Source: Bacteroidales bacterium
GTDB taxonomy: Bacteria > Bacteroidota > Bacteroidia > Bacteroidales > UBA932
Assembly (NCBI GenBank): GCA_017561265.1
Contig: JAFZDJ010000001.1
Coordinates: forward strand, 12,258-76,257
Direction of reading: 5' to 3'
Length of the DNA: 64,000 nucleotides
Shown here: one piece after another, positions 1 through 9,532 of the stretch
Numbering within the stretch: the first letter of the stretch is position 1
Layout of the letters: the number at the start of each line of letters is the position of its first letter
The notes under the pieces: model-generated
The model's input: the letters and a program-made list of their open reading frames with translations, nothing else
What the model was told of the DNA's origin: nothing
Database searches by the model: none
Translations under genes and position numbers: made by a program

Positions 1-87
1 TGCTATTTACAAAATTAACATTAATCATAGATTAAATATCTCAAAAACGAACCATTTGCTAACAATTTGGTCAAGCAGAAACGAAAA

Positions 88-115
88 GGGGATGCGACTA
101 TTTCGTCACATCCCC
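88..115 (-). terminator. Rho-independent terminator of the carboxylesterase/GH115 operon
   Basis: GGGGATG-C-GAC and GTC-A-CATCCCC pair with a single mismatch around a 6-base loop. Read on the minus strand the hairpin is followed by TTTTCGTTT. It lies 34 bases past the carboxylesterase stop. Positions 1-87 hold nothing else I can support. Confidence 0.75.
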
Positions 116-148
116 ATAAAACTATCAATTTTGAAACAAAAAGGCAGA

Positions 149-1681
149 TTACAGACTTCTGCGCCACTCAAAGTATGAATTCAATATCCACATTGCATCC
201 TCATCAGGAACAGGTGCAGGATAAGGATCATTACCCTTGAGAACCATAGTAACATGGTTATCTTCAGTGAATTCAGGCCACTCAGGAAGACCTTCGCCGT
301 TAGGATCGCCATATTTTGCGAAATTTGTCCAGTATGTAGCCATGATATCAGAAAGCTCATAATCAGTGTCTGTATCTTCCTTCTTCAATGTCTTGAAGAC
401 GAAATCCACGTCCTGTCCGTGCGGAGATCCGTTTCCATACTGAGGGGATCCCTCCGGATACTCCGGATGCTGGTCGAAATAATACATATATACCTTGCTG
501 TTGCCCTTCTCGGACTGAAGTCTTGCCCAGCTCCATGTGTGCCATCCGAAGGATGCATCACGGGCAAGGTCTCGTCCGGTCTTGGTGACCACAGGGCCAT
601 CCACAGGATATGCCTTGAGCAGTTCTTCTGCAAATGGACCGTATCTTTCCTCCACGCTTGCCCTATGAGCTGCAGCATCGTTGCTTCCGAATGAGAAACT
701 TGCTCCCTCGTCAGAATTGTAACCGATAAGAACGTCTACATCGTTGAACTTTCCAGCCTCATAGAGCCTGTACTGATCATCAGGAATGACATATCCGTCA
801 ACAATCGGCCATGGACCGCCGGCAAGTGCAAATCCTCCTCCCAATTTATCCGGCTCCATTGCCCTCAAATCTGCAATAGATTCTGCGCCCAGTCTTTCCG
901 CCAGGTTTACTCCCTGCTTCTCTGCAATCTCGAGGCTTGTCATGTTCTCACCCGGATATGATCGCTCCTCGACAGGGCCGAATGATCCGCCGCTCTGGGA
1001 GATCGCACCCCTGAATAATCCCTTTGCAAGAGGAGAAGCACAAAGCATGCTTACCGAAATACCTCCGGCAGATTCTCCGAAGATCGTAACTTTCTCAGGA
1101 TCACCACCGAAGGCAGCGATATTATCCTGAACCCATTCAAGAGCAGCGATCTGGTCGAGAATTCCGTAATTACCGGAAACACCCTCCGGGTTTTCAGCAC
1201 TGAGCTCAGGATGAGCAAAGAATCCCATCTGACCTACTCGATAATTCATGCTGACAAGAACAACACCTTTTCGTGCAAGTTCGGAGCCATCATTTCCAGC
1301 AGAATTTCCCATAGAAAAGCCTCCTCCATAGATCCACACAAGCACAGGAAGCTTCTCCTTCGGTGATTTTGCAGGAGTCCATACATTGAGATAAAGGCAG
1401 TCTTCAGAAAAGGCATCTGATTTTCCGAAGCCCTGGATAGGGCCCGGACCGAACTCAACAGTTTCCTTCACACCTTCCCAAGGCTGTACAGGCTGCGGAG
1501 CCTTCCACCTGAGGTCTCCCACTGGAGGAGCTGCAAAAGGTATTCCCTTATAAATCATCAGGTCTTCTGTGACCTCTCCCTGAATAATACCACCGGTTAC
1601 CTTAACCTGACCTGGTTCCAGCCTGGTACAGGCCAGACATACAGCAAAAGCTGTCAACAATAAAATCGGTATTCTTTTCAT
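149..1681 (-). CDS. Carboxylesterase type B family lipoprotein
   Basis: This 510-aa protein is an alpha/beta hydrolase of the carboxylesterase type B (COesterase) family, which hydrolyses carboxylic esters. The nucleophile elbow GESAGG puts the catalytic Ser at residue 204; GGG at 119-121 forms the oxyanion hole; an Asp-Glu-Gly segment near 325 and His in GSPHGQD near 424 would complete the triad. The N-terminus is hydrophobic and ends in CLAC with Cys18, a loose lipobox, so it is probably a periplasm- or surface-anchored lipoprotein. It begins 9 bases after the GH115 gene, in one operon with it. Removal of acyl or methyl esters from xylan is an inference from that neighbour; the family alone does not give the substrate. 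Confidence 0.88.
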   Translation of the reverse strand: MKRIPILLLTAFAVCLACTRLEPGQVKVTGGIIQGEVTEDLMIYKGIPFAAPPVGDLRWKAPQPVQPWEGVKETVEFGPGPIQGFGKSDAFSEDCLYLNVWTPAKSPKEKLPVLVWIYGGGFSMGNSAGNDGSELARKGVVLVSMNYRVGQMGFFAHPELSAENPEGVSGNYGILDQIAALEWVQDNIAAFGGDPEKVTIFGESAGGISVSMLCASPLAKGLFRGAISQSGGSFGPVEERSYPGENMTSLEIAEKQGVNLAERLGAESIADLRAMEPDKLGGGFALAGGPWPIVDGYVIPDDQYRLYEAGKFNDVDVLIGYNSDEGASFSFGSNDAAAHRASVEERYGPFAEELLKAYPVDGPVVTKTGRDLARDASFGWHTWSWARLQSEKGNSKVYMYYFDQHPEYPEGSPQYGNGSPHGQDVDFVFKTLKKEDTDTDYELSDIMATYWTNFAKYGDPNGEGLPEWPEFTEDNHVTMVLKGNDPYPAPVPDEDAMWILNSYFEWRRSL

Positions 1682-1690
1682 AATATGCGG

Positions 1691-4279
1691 TTAGTTCTGT
1701 TTTCTTTCATGATATGACTCTGTGCCAAAGAGATAACTTTTCTTATAACCTCCGAAATCGACAACAATCTTCTCGAAGACGATACCCGGGTCAAGTGGCT
1801 GGATCTCAAGATCGTATACCGATGTTCCCTCAGGTAATTCAAGTTCTATTTCCTCAACTGCAACGCGTCCCGCAACTGTCGGATAGTACACCGAGTAGAT
1901 ATTCTCAGGATTCTCGTTCAACCTGTCGTTGAAACAGCGGTCAACAGCAGCAGCACCCTTGAAACCTACCCTGTAGCTATGACCTTCAGCGTCATGGAAT
2001 GCAAGTGTAGACTTTGTTGCAATATGGACTGTAACCTTTTCCACACCCTCAGGAATCTCCATCCTGTATGTCAACTTGGCTCCATCAACAGGAACATCAT
2101 ACGGGAACAGAGCTACAGCACCGAGAGTACGTCCCATATCCGGGATAAGCGTCCATGTTCCTTCAGCAGAATTCTGCTTCGAATAAACGTGTGGAGCCTC
2201 TATCACCACACAGCCGTCAGAAGGTCTGAATGCAAATCCTGTCGGGAACGGATCCGTTTCCTCTACTCGGAAGATTCTCGGAAGAGTGTCCTCAGGGAAA
2301 TTGTCATTCCAGCTTCTATAGCCTATGTGTTTCTGTATCATCATGTTCTTCCACTTTCCACCGGCCATTTCATTATTATACTGGTTGGTAAGGAACTTAT
2401 CGCGTGCAAAGCATGCCTCAACCTTGTCAGCCCAGATATTTGCAGCTGGATCGTTTGCCTGATAAAGAGCATGGTTCATCGCCTGAGCATAGTACATTTC
2501 ATACACGTTGGCAAGAGCCTGTACCGGGAAGAGAATAAGCTGGAAATAAGCATCCTTGGCATCTTCAGGAAGAGTCATATACTGACGAAGCGCCTCAGCT
2601 TCCAACTTGATGAACTCATCGGAAACCTGCTTCCACTCACCTGTCGCAAGATTATAGGTCCTGCTGTCAAGCATCTCTGCAGTCACTCTTCCCGCATATT
2701 TGCTGTAGAGATTAAAGATTCTCGCAGCCTCTGCCGCCTGCTCATCGCCGAACTGCTGTCTGCAGAAATCTACAGTATGTTCCTTGAGATTTTCAGCTGT
2801 AAACCTTGTTGGATTCCAAGCCATGTCAAGGAAAAGAGTGATAGGATATTCCATAGGTTTCATATCACCTACATTGAGAACCCAAAGACGGTCGACACCG
2901 TACTCATAAGTAAGCTGCATCTGCTCCCATAGATTCTGTACAGGAGTGACATTCAACCACTTGGTGTTTCTTGGTGCACCCACATAATCCACATGGTAGT
3001 ACATTCCCCATCCTCCTGAACGCTTACGCTCCTCGGCATTCGGAAGTTTTCGCACATCTCCCCAGTTATCATCGGAGAGAAGAATGGTCACATCGTCAGG
3101 AACTCTGAGACCCTTTTCATACAAAGTCTGAACCTCTTTATAAAGAGCCCACACCTGAGGACGTTCACTGGCCGGCTTGCCTGTAACATTCCTGATGATC
3201 TTCCTCTGATTATCAAAGATCTTCTGCATCATATTTATAAGGTATGCATAATCAGGAACATACTCATCATCATGTCCCTCTTTTCCACCCATGGCAGCAT
3301 CTCCGTCGCCACGCATACCGATGGTGATAAGGTCTTCCGTATCCTTTGCACGCTCGATACCTTCACGGAAGAATTTATCCAAAACCTTCTTGTTTGTTCC
3401 ATAATCCCAAGCACCGTATTCTCCTCGCTTACGCGCCCATTCCTGATGATTTCTGGCCATTGGCTCATGGTGTGAAGTACCCATGATCACACCCATCTCA
3501 TCAGCAATCTTGCTGTTAAGCGGATCATCTGCATAGAATGCCCAGTCCCACATTGCAGGCCACATGAAGTTACCGCGAAGACGAAGGATGAGTTCGAACA
3601 TACGCTCATAGAAGCGGTGGTCACCGTACTTTGTACCATAAGTATTCTCCACCCATCCGGTCAGACATGGAGCCTCATCATTGAGGAATATTCCTCGATA
3701 GCGGACTGCCGGTTCTCCTGCCGTATATGAGCCGCGCGCAATCGAAAGATTCTGCTGCCTTGCAACAGGCACATCCATCCAGTCATACCACGGAGACACA
3801 CCGATCTGCTCGGAAATCTCATAAATTCCGTAAACGACTCCCCTGCGGTCACTTCCTGCTATGACAAGAGCTTCCGCTATTCCTTCAAGCGGCTCCATCA
3901 CAGTCTGAATCAGATATTTCTCATTACGACCTTCAAGTTCGGCAGTAGAGAATTTACCTCGACCCACCATTTCCTTCACATACGGAGAATCGAGGGATCC
4001 GATTATGATTACAGGTCCGGAAGACACCTTGTCTGATATCTGGGGCTTATTTCCGGTGACACGCTCAAAGTCCATGACCAGATTGTCAGCAGCACGGAGA
4101 ACAGCCTTGTCTTCTGTCTGAGAAACGAGAATCGGAACAGGACGTCCGGATTCCACGAGTGTAAATCTGTCTGAAGCAAGTGAAGGGAGAACAGCCTTCG
4201 GATGATCCAATGCATTTGCAGGAACTGCAAAAGTCAAGGCAAGAAATAAAAATAGATTTCTGATGATGTAATGTTTCAT
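1691..4279 (-). CDS. Glycoside hydrolase family 115 (xylan alpha-1,2-glucuronidase)
   Basis: This 862-aa protein has a signal peptide (residues 1-23, ending AVPANA) and the GH115 core, including the segments GIFLNDEAPCLTGW, LRGNFMWPAMWDWAF and MGTSHHEPM. Characterised GH115 enzymes remove (4-O-methyl)glucuronic acid from internal and terminal xylose of glucuronoxylan. A beta-sandwich-like C-terminal part follows from about residue 690, as is usual in the family. I chose ATG at 4279; an in-frame TTG at 4288 would add only three residues before the signal peptide. It is the first gene of a two-gene operon with the esterase and is divergent from GH127. A possible minus-strand -7 box (TAAATTTG, complement of 4302-4309) lies upstream. 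Confidence 0.9.
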   Translation of the reverse strand: MKHYIIRNLFLFLALTFAVPANALDHPKAVLPSLASDRFTLVESGRPVPILVSQTEDKAVLRAADNLVMDFERVTGNKPQISDKVSSGPVIIIGSLDSPYVKEMVGRGKFSTAELEGRNEKYLIQTVMEPLEGIAEALVIAGSDRRGVVYGIYEISEQIGVSPWYDWMDVPVARQQNLSIARGSYTAGEPAVRYRGIFLNDEAPCLTGWVENTYGTKYGDHRFYERMFELILRLRGNFMWPAMWDWAFYADDPLNSKIADEMGVIMGTSHHEPMARNHQEWARKRGEYGAWDYGTNKKVLDKFFREGIERAKDTEDLITIGMRGDGDAAMGGKEGHDDEYVPDYAYLINMMQKIFDNQRKIIRNVTGKPASERPQVWALYKEVQTLYEKGLRVPDDVTILLSDDNWGDVRKLPNAEERKRSGGWGMYYHVDYVGAPRNTKWLNVTPVQNLWEQMQLTYEYGVDRLWVLNVGDMKPMEYPITLFLDMAWNPTRFTAENLKEHTVDFCRQQFGDEQAAEAARIFNLYSKYAGRVTAEMLDSRTYNLATGEWKQVSDEFIKLEAEALRQYMTLPEDAKDAYFQLILFPVQALANVYEMYYAQAMNHALYQANDPAANIWADKVEACFARDKFLTNQYNNEMAGGKWKNMMIQKHIGYRSWNDNFPEDTLPRIFRVEETDPFPTGFAFRPSDGCVVIEAPHVYSKQNSAEGTWTLIPDMGRTLGAVALFPYDVPVDGAKLTYRMEIPEGVEKVTVHIATKSTLAFHDAEGHSYRVGFKGAAAVDRCFNDRLNENPENIYSVYYPTVAGRVAVEEIELELPEGTSVYDLEIQPLDPGIVFEKIVVDFGGYKKSYLFGTESYHERKQN

Positions 4280-4382
4280 ATAGAGCAATTTTATCCAAAT
4301 ACAAATTTATCAAAAAATCCACAAATACACTTTAGACTGTAGCAAATATTATCATATTTGACACAAATCATAATTATATTTC

Positions 4383-4410
4383 ATACTTTTAAAAAGTATC
4401 ACTACTTTTG
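4383..4410 (+). promoter_or_regulatory. Palindrome and -7 box of the GH127 promoter
   Basis: ATACTTTT-A-AAAAGTAT (4383-4399) is a perfect 8+1+8 palindrome. Three bases later is TACTTTTG (4403-4410), which matches the Bacteroidota -7 consensus TAnnTTTG. The palindrome therefore sits in the -33/-7 spacer, where a bound protein would block the polymerase. The same half-site recurs at 6875-6897 before the first GH3 gene. Confidence 0.6.
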
Positions 4411-4435
4411 TTAAGACATAAACAACCCCAGACAC

Positions 4436-6784
4436 ATGAAATTAATCAAAAATTTATCTATTGTGGCTATACTTTTTTCCGCTGTTGCAGCAAACGCACA
4501 GATTCCTGTGCAGATGGAAAGCTTCAGCGTAAATGATGTTACGCTGACAGAGAGCGCGTTCAAGCACGCGGAAGAAATGGACATCAGATATCTCCTCGGC
4601 ATCGATCCGGACCGTCTCCTTGCTCCATATCTGAAGGAAGCAGGCCTCGAGCCGAAGGCGGACAACTACACCAATTGGGAGAATACCGGACTTGACGGAC
4701 ATATCGGAGGTCATTATCTTTCAGCATTGGCATACATGTATGCTTCTACAGGACATCCGGAAATCAAGGTTCGCCTCGACTACTTCATTTCGGAACTGAA
4801 AAGATGTGCCGACGCCGACGGAAACGGCTACATCAGCGGAGTACCTGGAGGACGCCAGACCTGGAAGGAGATTTCAGAGGGAGACATACGTGCAGCATCA
4901 TTCAGTCTGAACGACAAATGGGTACCGCTCTACAACATACATAAGATATTCGCTGGCCTCAGAGACGCCTGGCTCCTTTACGGCAGCGAAGACTGCAGAG
5001 AGATGTTCATCGGCCTTGCAGATTGGATGTACAGGCTTACAGAGAATCTTACAGACGAACAGCTGCAGGGTATGCTTGCGAGCGAACACGGCGGTCTTAA
5101 TGAAGTGTTTGCTGATGCAGCTGCAATAAGCGGTGACGGGAGATTCATGGACATGGCCAAGAGATTTTCACACAAAAGAGTGCTTGACCCACTCCTCAAA
5201 GGCGAAGACCATCTTACCGGCATGCATGCCAACACACAGATTCCTAAGGTCATAGGATACAAGAGGATAGCTGATATCGAAGGCTATGCAGACTGGGACA
5301 AGGCAGCTCAGTATTTCTGGGAGACAGTAGTGGACAACAGAAGCATAACCATCGGAGGTAACAGCGTCAGAGAGCATTTCCATCCAGCAGATGACTTCTC
5401 GAGCATGCTTGAAAGCGAACAGGGTCCTGAGACCTGCAACACATATAACATGCTCAGACTCACCAAGATGCTATATCAGACAAGTGGCGACACACACTAC
5501 ATGGATTACTACGAGAGAGCTGTATACAACCATATTCTTTCAACAGTCAATCCGATTCAGGGAGGTTTCGTATACTTCACCCCTATGCGCTCAGGACATT
5601 ACAGGGTATATTCCCAGCCTCAGACAAGCTTCTGGTGCTGCGTGGGTTCGGGAATGGAGAATCATGCAAGATATGGAGAAATGATCTACTCCCATAGAGG
5701 CGATGAAGAACTTTTCGTCAACCTCTTCATTCCATCTGTGCTTGCTTGGGGAGACACAAGGATCGAGCAGATCAACAATTTCCCTGCAGAGGAAGGCACA
5801 AGCCTGATGATCAGCCCTGAGAAATCAAGAAAATTCACTGTAGCCGTCCGAGTTCCGGAGTGGGCAGGAAAGATGGCCGTGAAGATTAACGGAAAGGCTG
5901 CAGATACTGTCATTGAAGACGGTTTCATCAAATTGACAAGAAAGTGGTCGAAGGGCGACAGGATTGATGTTTCACTTCCGATGTCGCTCAGAGCAGTACC
6001 TCTTCCTGACCAGTCGGACAACTATTCATTCATGTATGGTCCTGTCGTGCTTGCCGCATCACTTGGAAAAGAGGATCAGCTCGGAATGTATGCTGATGAC
6101 AGCCGCGGAGGACATATAGCATACGGAAAGCAGCTTCCTCTTCAGGAAATGCCTGTAATCGTAGGTAACAAGGACAATATTCTTGCAAACATCACCAAGG
6201 TTGAAGGCAAGCCGCTTACATTCACCCTCACCGGAACTGCACCGGCCAAATATAAGGAAATGACCCTCGTGCCATTCAGCGGTCTTCACGAATGCCGTTA
6301 TATGGTATATTGGCCTGTCCTTACAGAAGAGCAGTGGAAGGAAAGGGTGGCAATACAGGAAGAGGAAGAAAGAGCAAGACTTGCCCTTGAAATGATCACT
6401 GCAGATAAGGTGACATGCGGAGAACAGCAGCCGGAAAGCGACCATTTTGTAGAAATGGACAGATCGAGAAACGGAGACCACAACGGCAGGCATTGGCGAA
6501 TGGCAATGCCGGGCGGATGGTTCAGCTATGCAATGAACACAAGAGGCCATGAAGTGAAGCATCTACGTATCATATGCACAGGACGCGAGGGTTCGGAGGC
6601 TGTGGTCACCATGAACGGAATCGAAGCCGGCAGCTTCAAGACAGGTACGCCGAACACCGAGGAGACTCACCTCATCCCAGTCCCTCAGCAGATAGCCGGA
6701 GAGGGACAGATCATCATAAGAATCAGTTCTGCAGAAGGCAAGGCAAGTCCTATGATTTATGAAACACGACTTGTAATAGAGTAA
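4436..6784 (+). CDS. Glycoside hydrolase family 127 (beta-L-arabinofuranosidase type)
   Basis: This 782-aa protein has a signal peptide (1-22, ending AANAQ), so it is periplasmic. It carries the GH127 (old DUF1680) fold: an alpha/alpha barrel followed by beta domains. The zinc-thiolate site of the characterised enzyme HypBA1 can be traced: Glu332-x-Cys334 in GPETCN and Cys401-Cys402 in SFWCCVGSG, the first of these being the expected nucleophile. Glu313 is the likely acid/base by rough alignment. About 130 residues at the C-terminus (from about 650) form an extra domain often attached to this family. The family acts on beta-linked L-arabinofuranose, which fits the xylan/arabinan cluster. It is followed by a terminator, so it may be transcribed alone. 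Confidence 0.87.
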   Translation: MKLIKNLSIVAILFSAVAANAQIPVQMESFSVNDVTLTESAFKHAEEMDIRYLLGIDPDRLLAPYLKEAGLEPKADNYTNWENTGLDGHIGGHYLSALAYMYASTGHPEIKVRLDYFISELKRCADADGNGYISGVPGGRQTWKEISEGDIRAASFSLNDKWVPLYNIHKIFAGLRDAWLLYGSEDCREMFIGLADWMYRLTENLTDEQLQGMLASEHGGLNEVFADAAAISGDGRFMDMAKRFSHKRVLDPLLKGEDHLTGMHANTQIPKVIGYKRIADIEGYADWDKAAQYFWETVVDNRSITIGGNSVREHFHPADDFSSMLESEQGPETCNTYNMLRLTKMLYQTSGDTHYMDYYERAVYNHILSTVNPIQGGFVYFTPMRSGHYRVYSQPQTSFWCCVGSGMENHARYGEMIYSHRGDEELFVNLFIPSVLAWGDTRIEQINNFPAEEGTSLMISPEKSRKFTVAVRVPEWAGKMAVKINGKAADTVIEDGFIKLTRKWSKGDRIDVSLPMSLRAVPLPDQSDNYSFMYGPVVLAASLGKEDQLGMYADDSRGGHIAYGKQLPLQEMPVIVGNKDNILANITKVEGKPLTFTLTGTAPAKYKEMTLVPFSGLHECRYMVYWPVLTEEQWKERVAIQEEEERARLALEMITADKVTCGEQQPESDHFVEMDRSRNGDHNGRHWRMAMPGGWFSYAMNTRGHEVKHLRIICTGREGSEAVVTMNGIEAGSFKTGTPNTEETHLIPVPQQIAGEGQIIIRISSAEGKASPMIYETRLVIE

Positions 6785-6827
6785 TATAAGTTTTAGGTTT
6801 GATTCAAACCTATTTCAAAACAGTGCA

Positions 6828-6873
6828 AAAAGCGCCATTCCGTCAAAGAGGTTTGGCGCTTTTCCTTTTTTTT
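6828..6873 (+). terminator. Rho-independent terminator after GH127
   Basis: AAAAGCGCCA (6828-6837) pairs with TGGCGCTTTT (6854-6863), followed by CC and nine T. A second small perfect hairpin, AGGTTTG-ATT-CAAACCT, lies just before it at 6795-6811. Confidence 0.88.
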
Positions 6874-6874
6874 A

Positions 6875-6897
6875 ATACCTTTACTTTGTAAAAGTAT
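6875..6897 (+). promoter_or_regulatory. Imperfect palindrome over the -7 region before the GH3 pair
   Basis: ATACCTTTAC (6875-6884), TTT, GTAAAAGTAT (6888-6897): nine of ten arm positions pair. It contains TTACTTTG (6881-6888), close to the -7 consensus. The AAAAGTAT half-site is identical to that in the GH127 promoter, suggesting one shared regulator. Confidence 0.5.
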
Positions 6898-6926
6898 GCA
6901 TTAAAACTAAATAACCTATTCGTATA

Positions 6927-9515
6927 ATGAAAAATCACATTATCTCTGCAGTGCTCCTGCTTGGATTCTGCACGATTTCAAGTGCACAGGAGCAGAAATT
7001 CAGGGACACCTCTCTCTCTTTCGATGAGCGCGTGGAAAGTCTGATCGAGATACTTACTCCAGAGGAGAAAGTAGGTCTTATGATGAACAAGTCCGTATCG
7101 GTTGACCGACTGGGAATTCCTTCATACAACTGGTGGAGCGAGGCATGCCACGGAGTGGTAAAGGCAGGTTACACTGTATATCCTCAGCCTATCGGTATGG
7201 CAGCTGCTTTCAACCCGGAAATGATCTATAATGTCTTCTCTCAGGTTTCTGACGAAGCACGTGCCAACTGGAACCGTTCTGAAAGAGAATTCAATGTACC
7301 TATGGGTGCCATCAATTATCCGGGAAATCCTGAACTTACATTCTGGTGCCCTAATGTCAACATCGTGCGTGACCCGCGTTGGGGACGAGGACAGGAGTCA
7401 TATGGCGAGGATCCATATCTCAACTCCATTCTCGGCGTACAGAACGTTCTCGGAATGCAGGGCAACGACGACAAGTATTTCAAGACTCATGCATGTGCAA
7501 AGCATTATGCGGTACACAGCGGTCCTGAGCGCCTCCGTCATTCATACAATGCTTCCGTATCGATGCGTGACCTCTGGGAGACATATCTCCCTGCCTTCAA
7601 GGCACTCGTCCAGAAAGGAAACGTACGCGAGGTGATGTGCGCTTACAACCGTTATGAAGGAGAACCATGCTGCAGCAGCGACCGTCTTCTCGTGGACATT
7701 CTCCGACGCAAGTGGGGATTCGACGGAATCGTGCTTACAGACTGCGACGCAATCAACAACTTCTACAGGAAAGGACAGCATGAGACTCATCCTGATGCAC
7801 TTTCTGCATCTGTTGACGCTGTGCTCAACGGTACCGACCTAGAGTGCGGAAGAGTGTTCCAGATTCTTCAGGAAGGTCTCGAGAAAGGCCTCATCAAGGA
7901 AGACGTCCTTGACGGACATCTCCGCAAGACTCTCTATGGAAGATTCGAGCTCGGAATGTTCGATCCTGCCGAAATGCTGCCTTGGGCCGGTATCACTCCT
8001 GATGTGATCAGCAGCGAAGAGCATCATCAGCTTGCTGTTCAGGCTGCAAGGGAATCAATGGTTCTTCTTGAAAACAAGGGAGGCATCCTTCCGCTCGCAA
8101 AGAATCTGAAGAAGATTGCTGTCGTAGGACCGAATGCCCACGATACTGCGCTTCTCGACGGAAACTATGCAGGCTCCCCTACTCCTGAGCACACTGCATC
8201 ACTCCTCGACGGCATCAGAAAGGCCGTTCCTGGAACAGAAGTATATTACAATCCTGTCTGTCCTCTCAACGACGACATCGTCACAATCACTCATCTCCAT
8301 GAATTCAATGAGGGCAAAGGCGTTTATGTAGAGTTCTACAACAACAAGAATCTCGAAGGAAATCCTGATGTCACAGGATATTACGATGCACTCAACTTCT
8401 CGACTTTCGGAGCATATGGTTTTGCTGACGGAGTCAACACTGAAGACCTCTCTATCCGCGTTACAGGTAAATATACAGCTACCTTCACAGGTGAGATGAA
8501 GTATAACATCAACACTGACAACGGATACCTCCTCCAGATCAACGGAGAAACAGTAGAGGAACAGACAAAGGGCAGCGGCCGTGGCGGAAGAGGAGGAGTC
8601 CAGTACAAGAGCTTCAACGTAGTGGAAGGTCAGACATACGACGTGCTCATCGAGTACAAGAGAGGAACAGACCATTTCGCAACATTCAAGGCAGATATCT
8701 GCGAGCGTAAGCCGGTGGAGTATGAGACTGTAGCCAAGGAAGTTGCAGACGCTGACGTGATCATCGTGATCGGAGGTATCTCGGCACAGATGGAAGGAGA
8801 AGGCGGCGACAAGTCGACAATCGAACTTCCTGAGGTACAGAAGGGTCTTATCCGCGCAATGCACGCTACAGGCAAGCCTGTTGTTGTTGTAAACTGCTCC
8901 GGTTCGGCAATGGCTTTCGGCAGTCTTGAAGGACAGTATGATGCACTCATTCAGGCATGGTACCCTGGCCAGGGCGGATCACAGGCACTTGCAGAGGTGA
9001 TCTTCGGTGACCACAACCCAGGAGGAAAGCTCCCTGTCACATTCTACGCATCTAACGACGATCTTCCTGATTTTCTTGACTACAGCATGGAAAACAGGAC
9101 GTACCGTTATTTCCGCGGCGTTCCTCAGTACGCTTTCGGATATGGTCTGTCATACACTACATTCAAGGTTGGAAAAGGCAAGATTTCGAAGAAGTCAATG
9201 AAGGCTGACGGTTCTGTTACAGTTACCGTACCTGTAACCAATACAGGTGACCGCGAAGGAACAGAGACAATCCAGGTCTATGTAAAGGCTCTGGATTATG
9301 CAGAAGCACCTATCAAGGGTCTCCAGGGCTTTGCAAAGCTCAGTCTGAAACCAGGTGAGACAGCCAAGGCTGAAATCGTACTGAATGGAGAGTCATTCCA
9401 GTATTATGACCCTTCTATCGACGAGCTTTCTACAAGACCGGGAAGATACCAGATACTCTATGGTACATCTTCACTTGACAAGGATCTCAAGTCGATTGAA
9501 TTTGAAGTAAAGTAA
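6927..9515 (+). CDS. Glycoside hydrolase family 3 (beta-xylosidase/beta-glucosidase type) with PA14 insert
   Basis: This 862-aa periplasmic enzyme has a signal peptide (1-21). The GH3 barrel carries KHYAVHSGPE and the nucleophile segment DGIVLTDCDAI, with Asp272 as the expected nucleophile. The second GH3 domain starts around 375 and contains a PA14-like beta domain (about 455-600) with a GRGGRGG loop. A fibronectin-III-like domain (about 760-855) ends the protein. GH3 enzymes remove single sugars from non-reducing ends; xylosidase activity is inferred from the GH115/GH127 neighbours. It lies 17 bases before a close paralogue and shares its operon. Confidence 0.9.
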   Translation: MKNHIISAVLLLGFCTISSAQEQKFRDTSLSFDERVESLIEILTPEEKVGLMMNKSVSVDRLGIPSYNWWSEACHGVVKAGYTVYPQPIGMAAAFNPEMIYNVFSQVSDEARANWNRSEREFNVPMGAINYPGNPELTFWCPNVNIVRDPRWGRGQESYGEDPYLNSILGVQNVLGMQGNDDKYFKTHACAKHYAVHSGPERLRHSYNASVSMRDLWETYLPAFKALVQKGNVREVMCAYNRYEGEPCCSSDRLLVDILRRKWGFDGIVLTDCDAINNFYRKGQHETHPDALSASVDAVLNGTDLECGRVFQILQEGLEKGLIKEDVLDGHLRKTLYGRFELGMFDPAEMLPWAGITPDVISSEEHHQLAVQAARESMVLLENKGGILPLAKNLKKIAVVGPNAHDTALLDGNYAGSPTPEHTASLLDGIRKAVPGTEVYYNPVCPLNDDIVTITHLHEFNEGKGVYVEFYNNKNLEGNPDVTGYYDALNFSTFGAYGFADGVNTEDLSIRVTGKYTATFTGEMKYNINTDNGYLLQINGETVEEQTKGSGRGGRGGVQYKSFNVVEGQTYDVLIEYKRGTDHFATFKADICERKPVEYETVAKEVADADVIIVIGGISAQMEGEGGDKSTIELPEVQKGLIRAMHATGKPVVVVNCSGSAMAFGSLEGQYDALIQAWYPGQGGSQALAEVIFGDHNPGGKLPVTFYASNDDLPDFLDYSMENRTYRYFRGVPQYAFGYGLSYTTFKVGKGKISKKSMKADGSVTVTVPVTNTGDREGTETIQVYVKALDYAEAPIKGLQGFAKLSLKPGETAKAEIVLNGESFQYYDPSIDELSTRPGRYQILYGTSSLDKDLKSIEFEVK

Positions 9516-9532
9516 CACTTAAATAACCTACA

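Noticed and set aside
1979..2932. 317-codon plus-strand open frame inside the GH115 gene
   Set aside because: The minus-strand frame encodes a full GH115 protein; the opposing translation is Cys/His/Ile-rich nonsense without domains.
8199..8864. Long minus-strand open frame inside the first GH3 gene
   Set aside because: It mirrors the codon pattern of a clearly recognisable GH3 gene and its translation has no known motif; similar shadows occur at 10067-10489 and 33779-34624.
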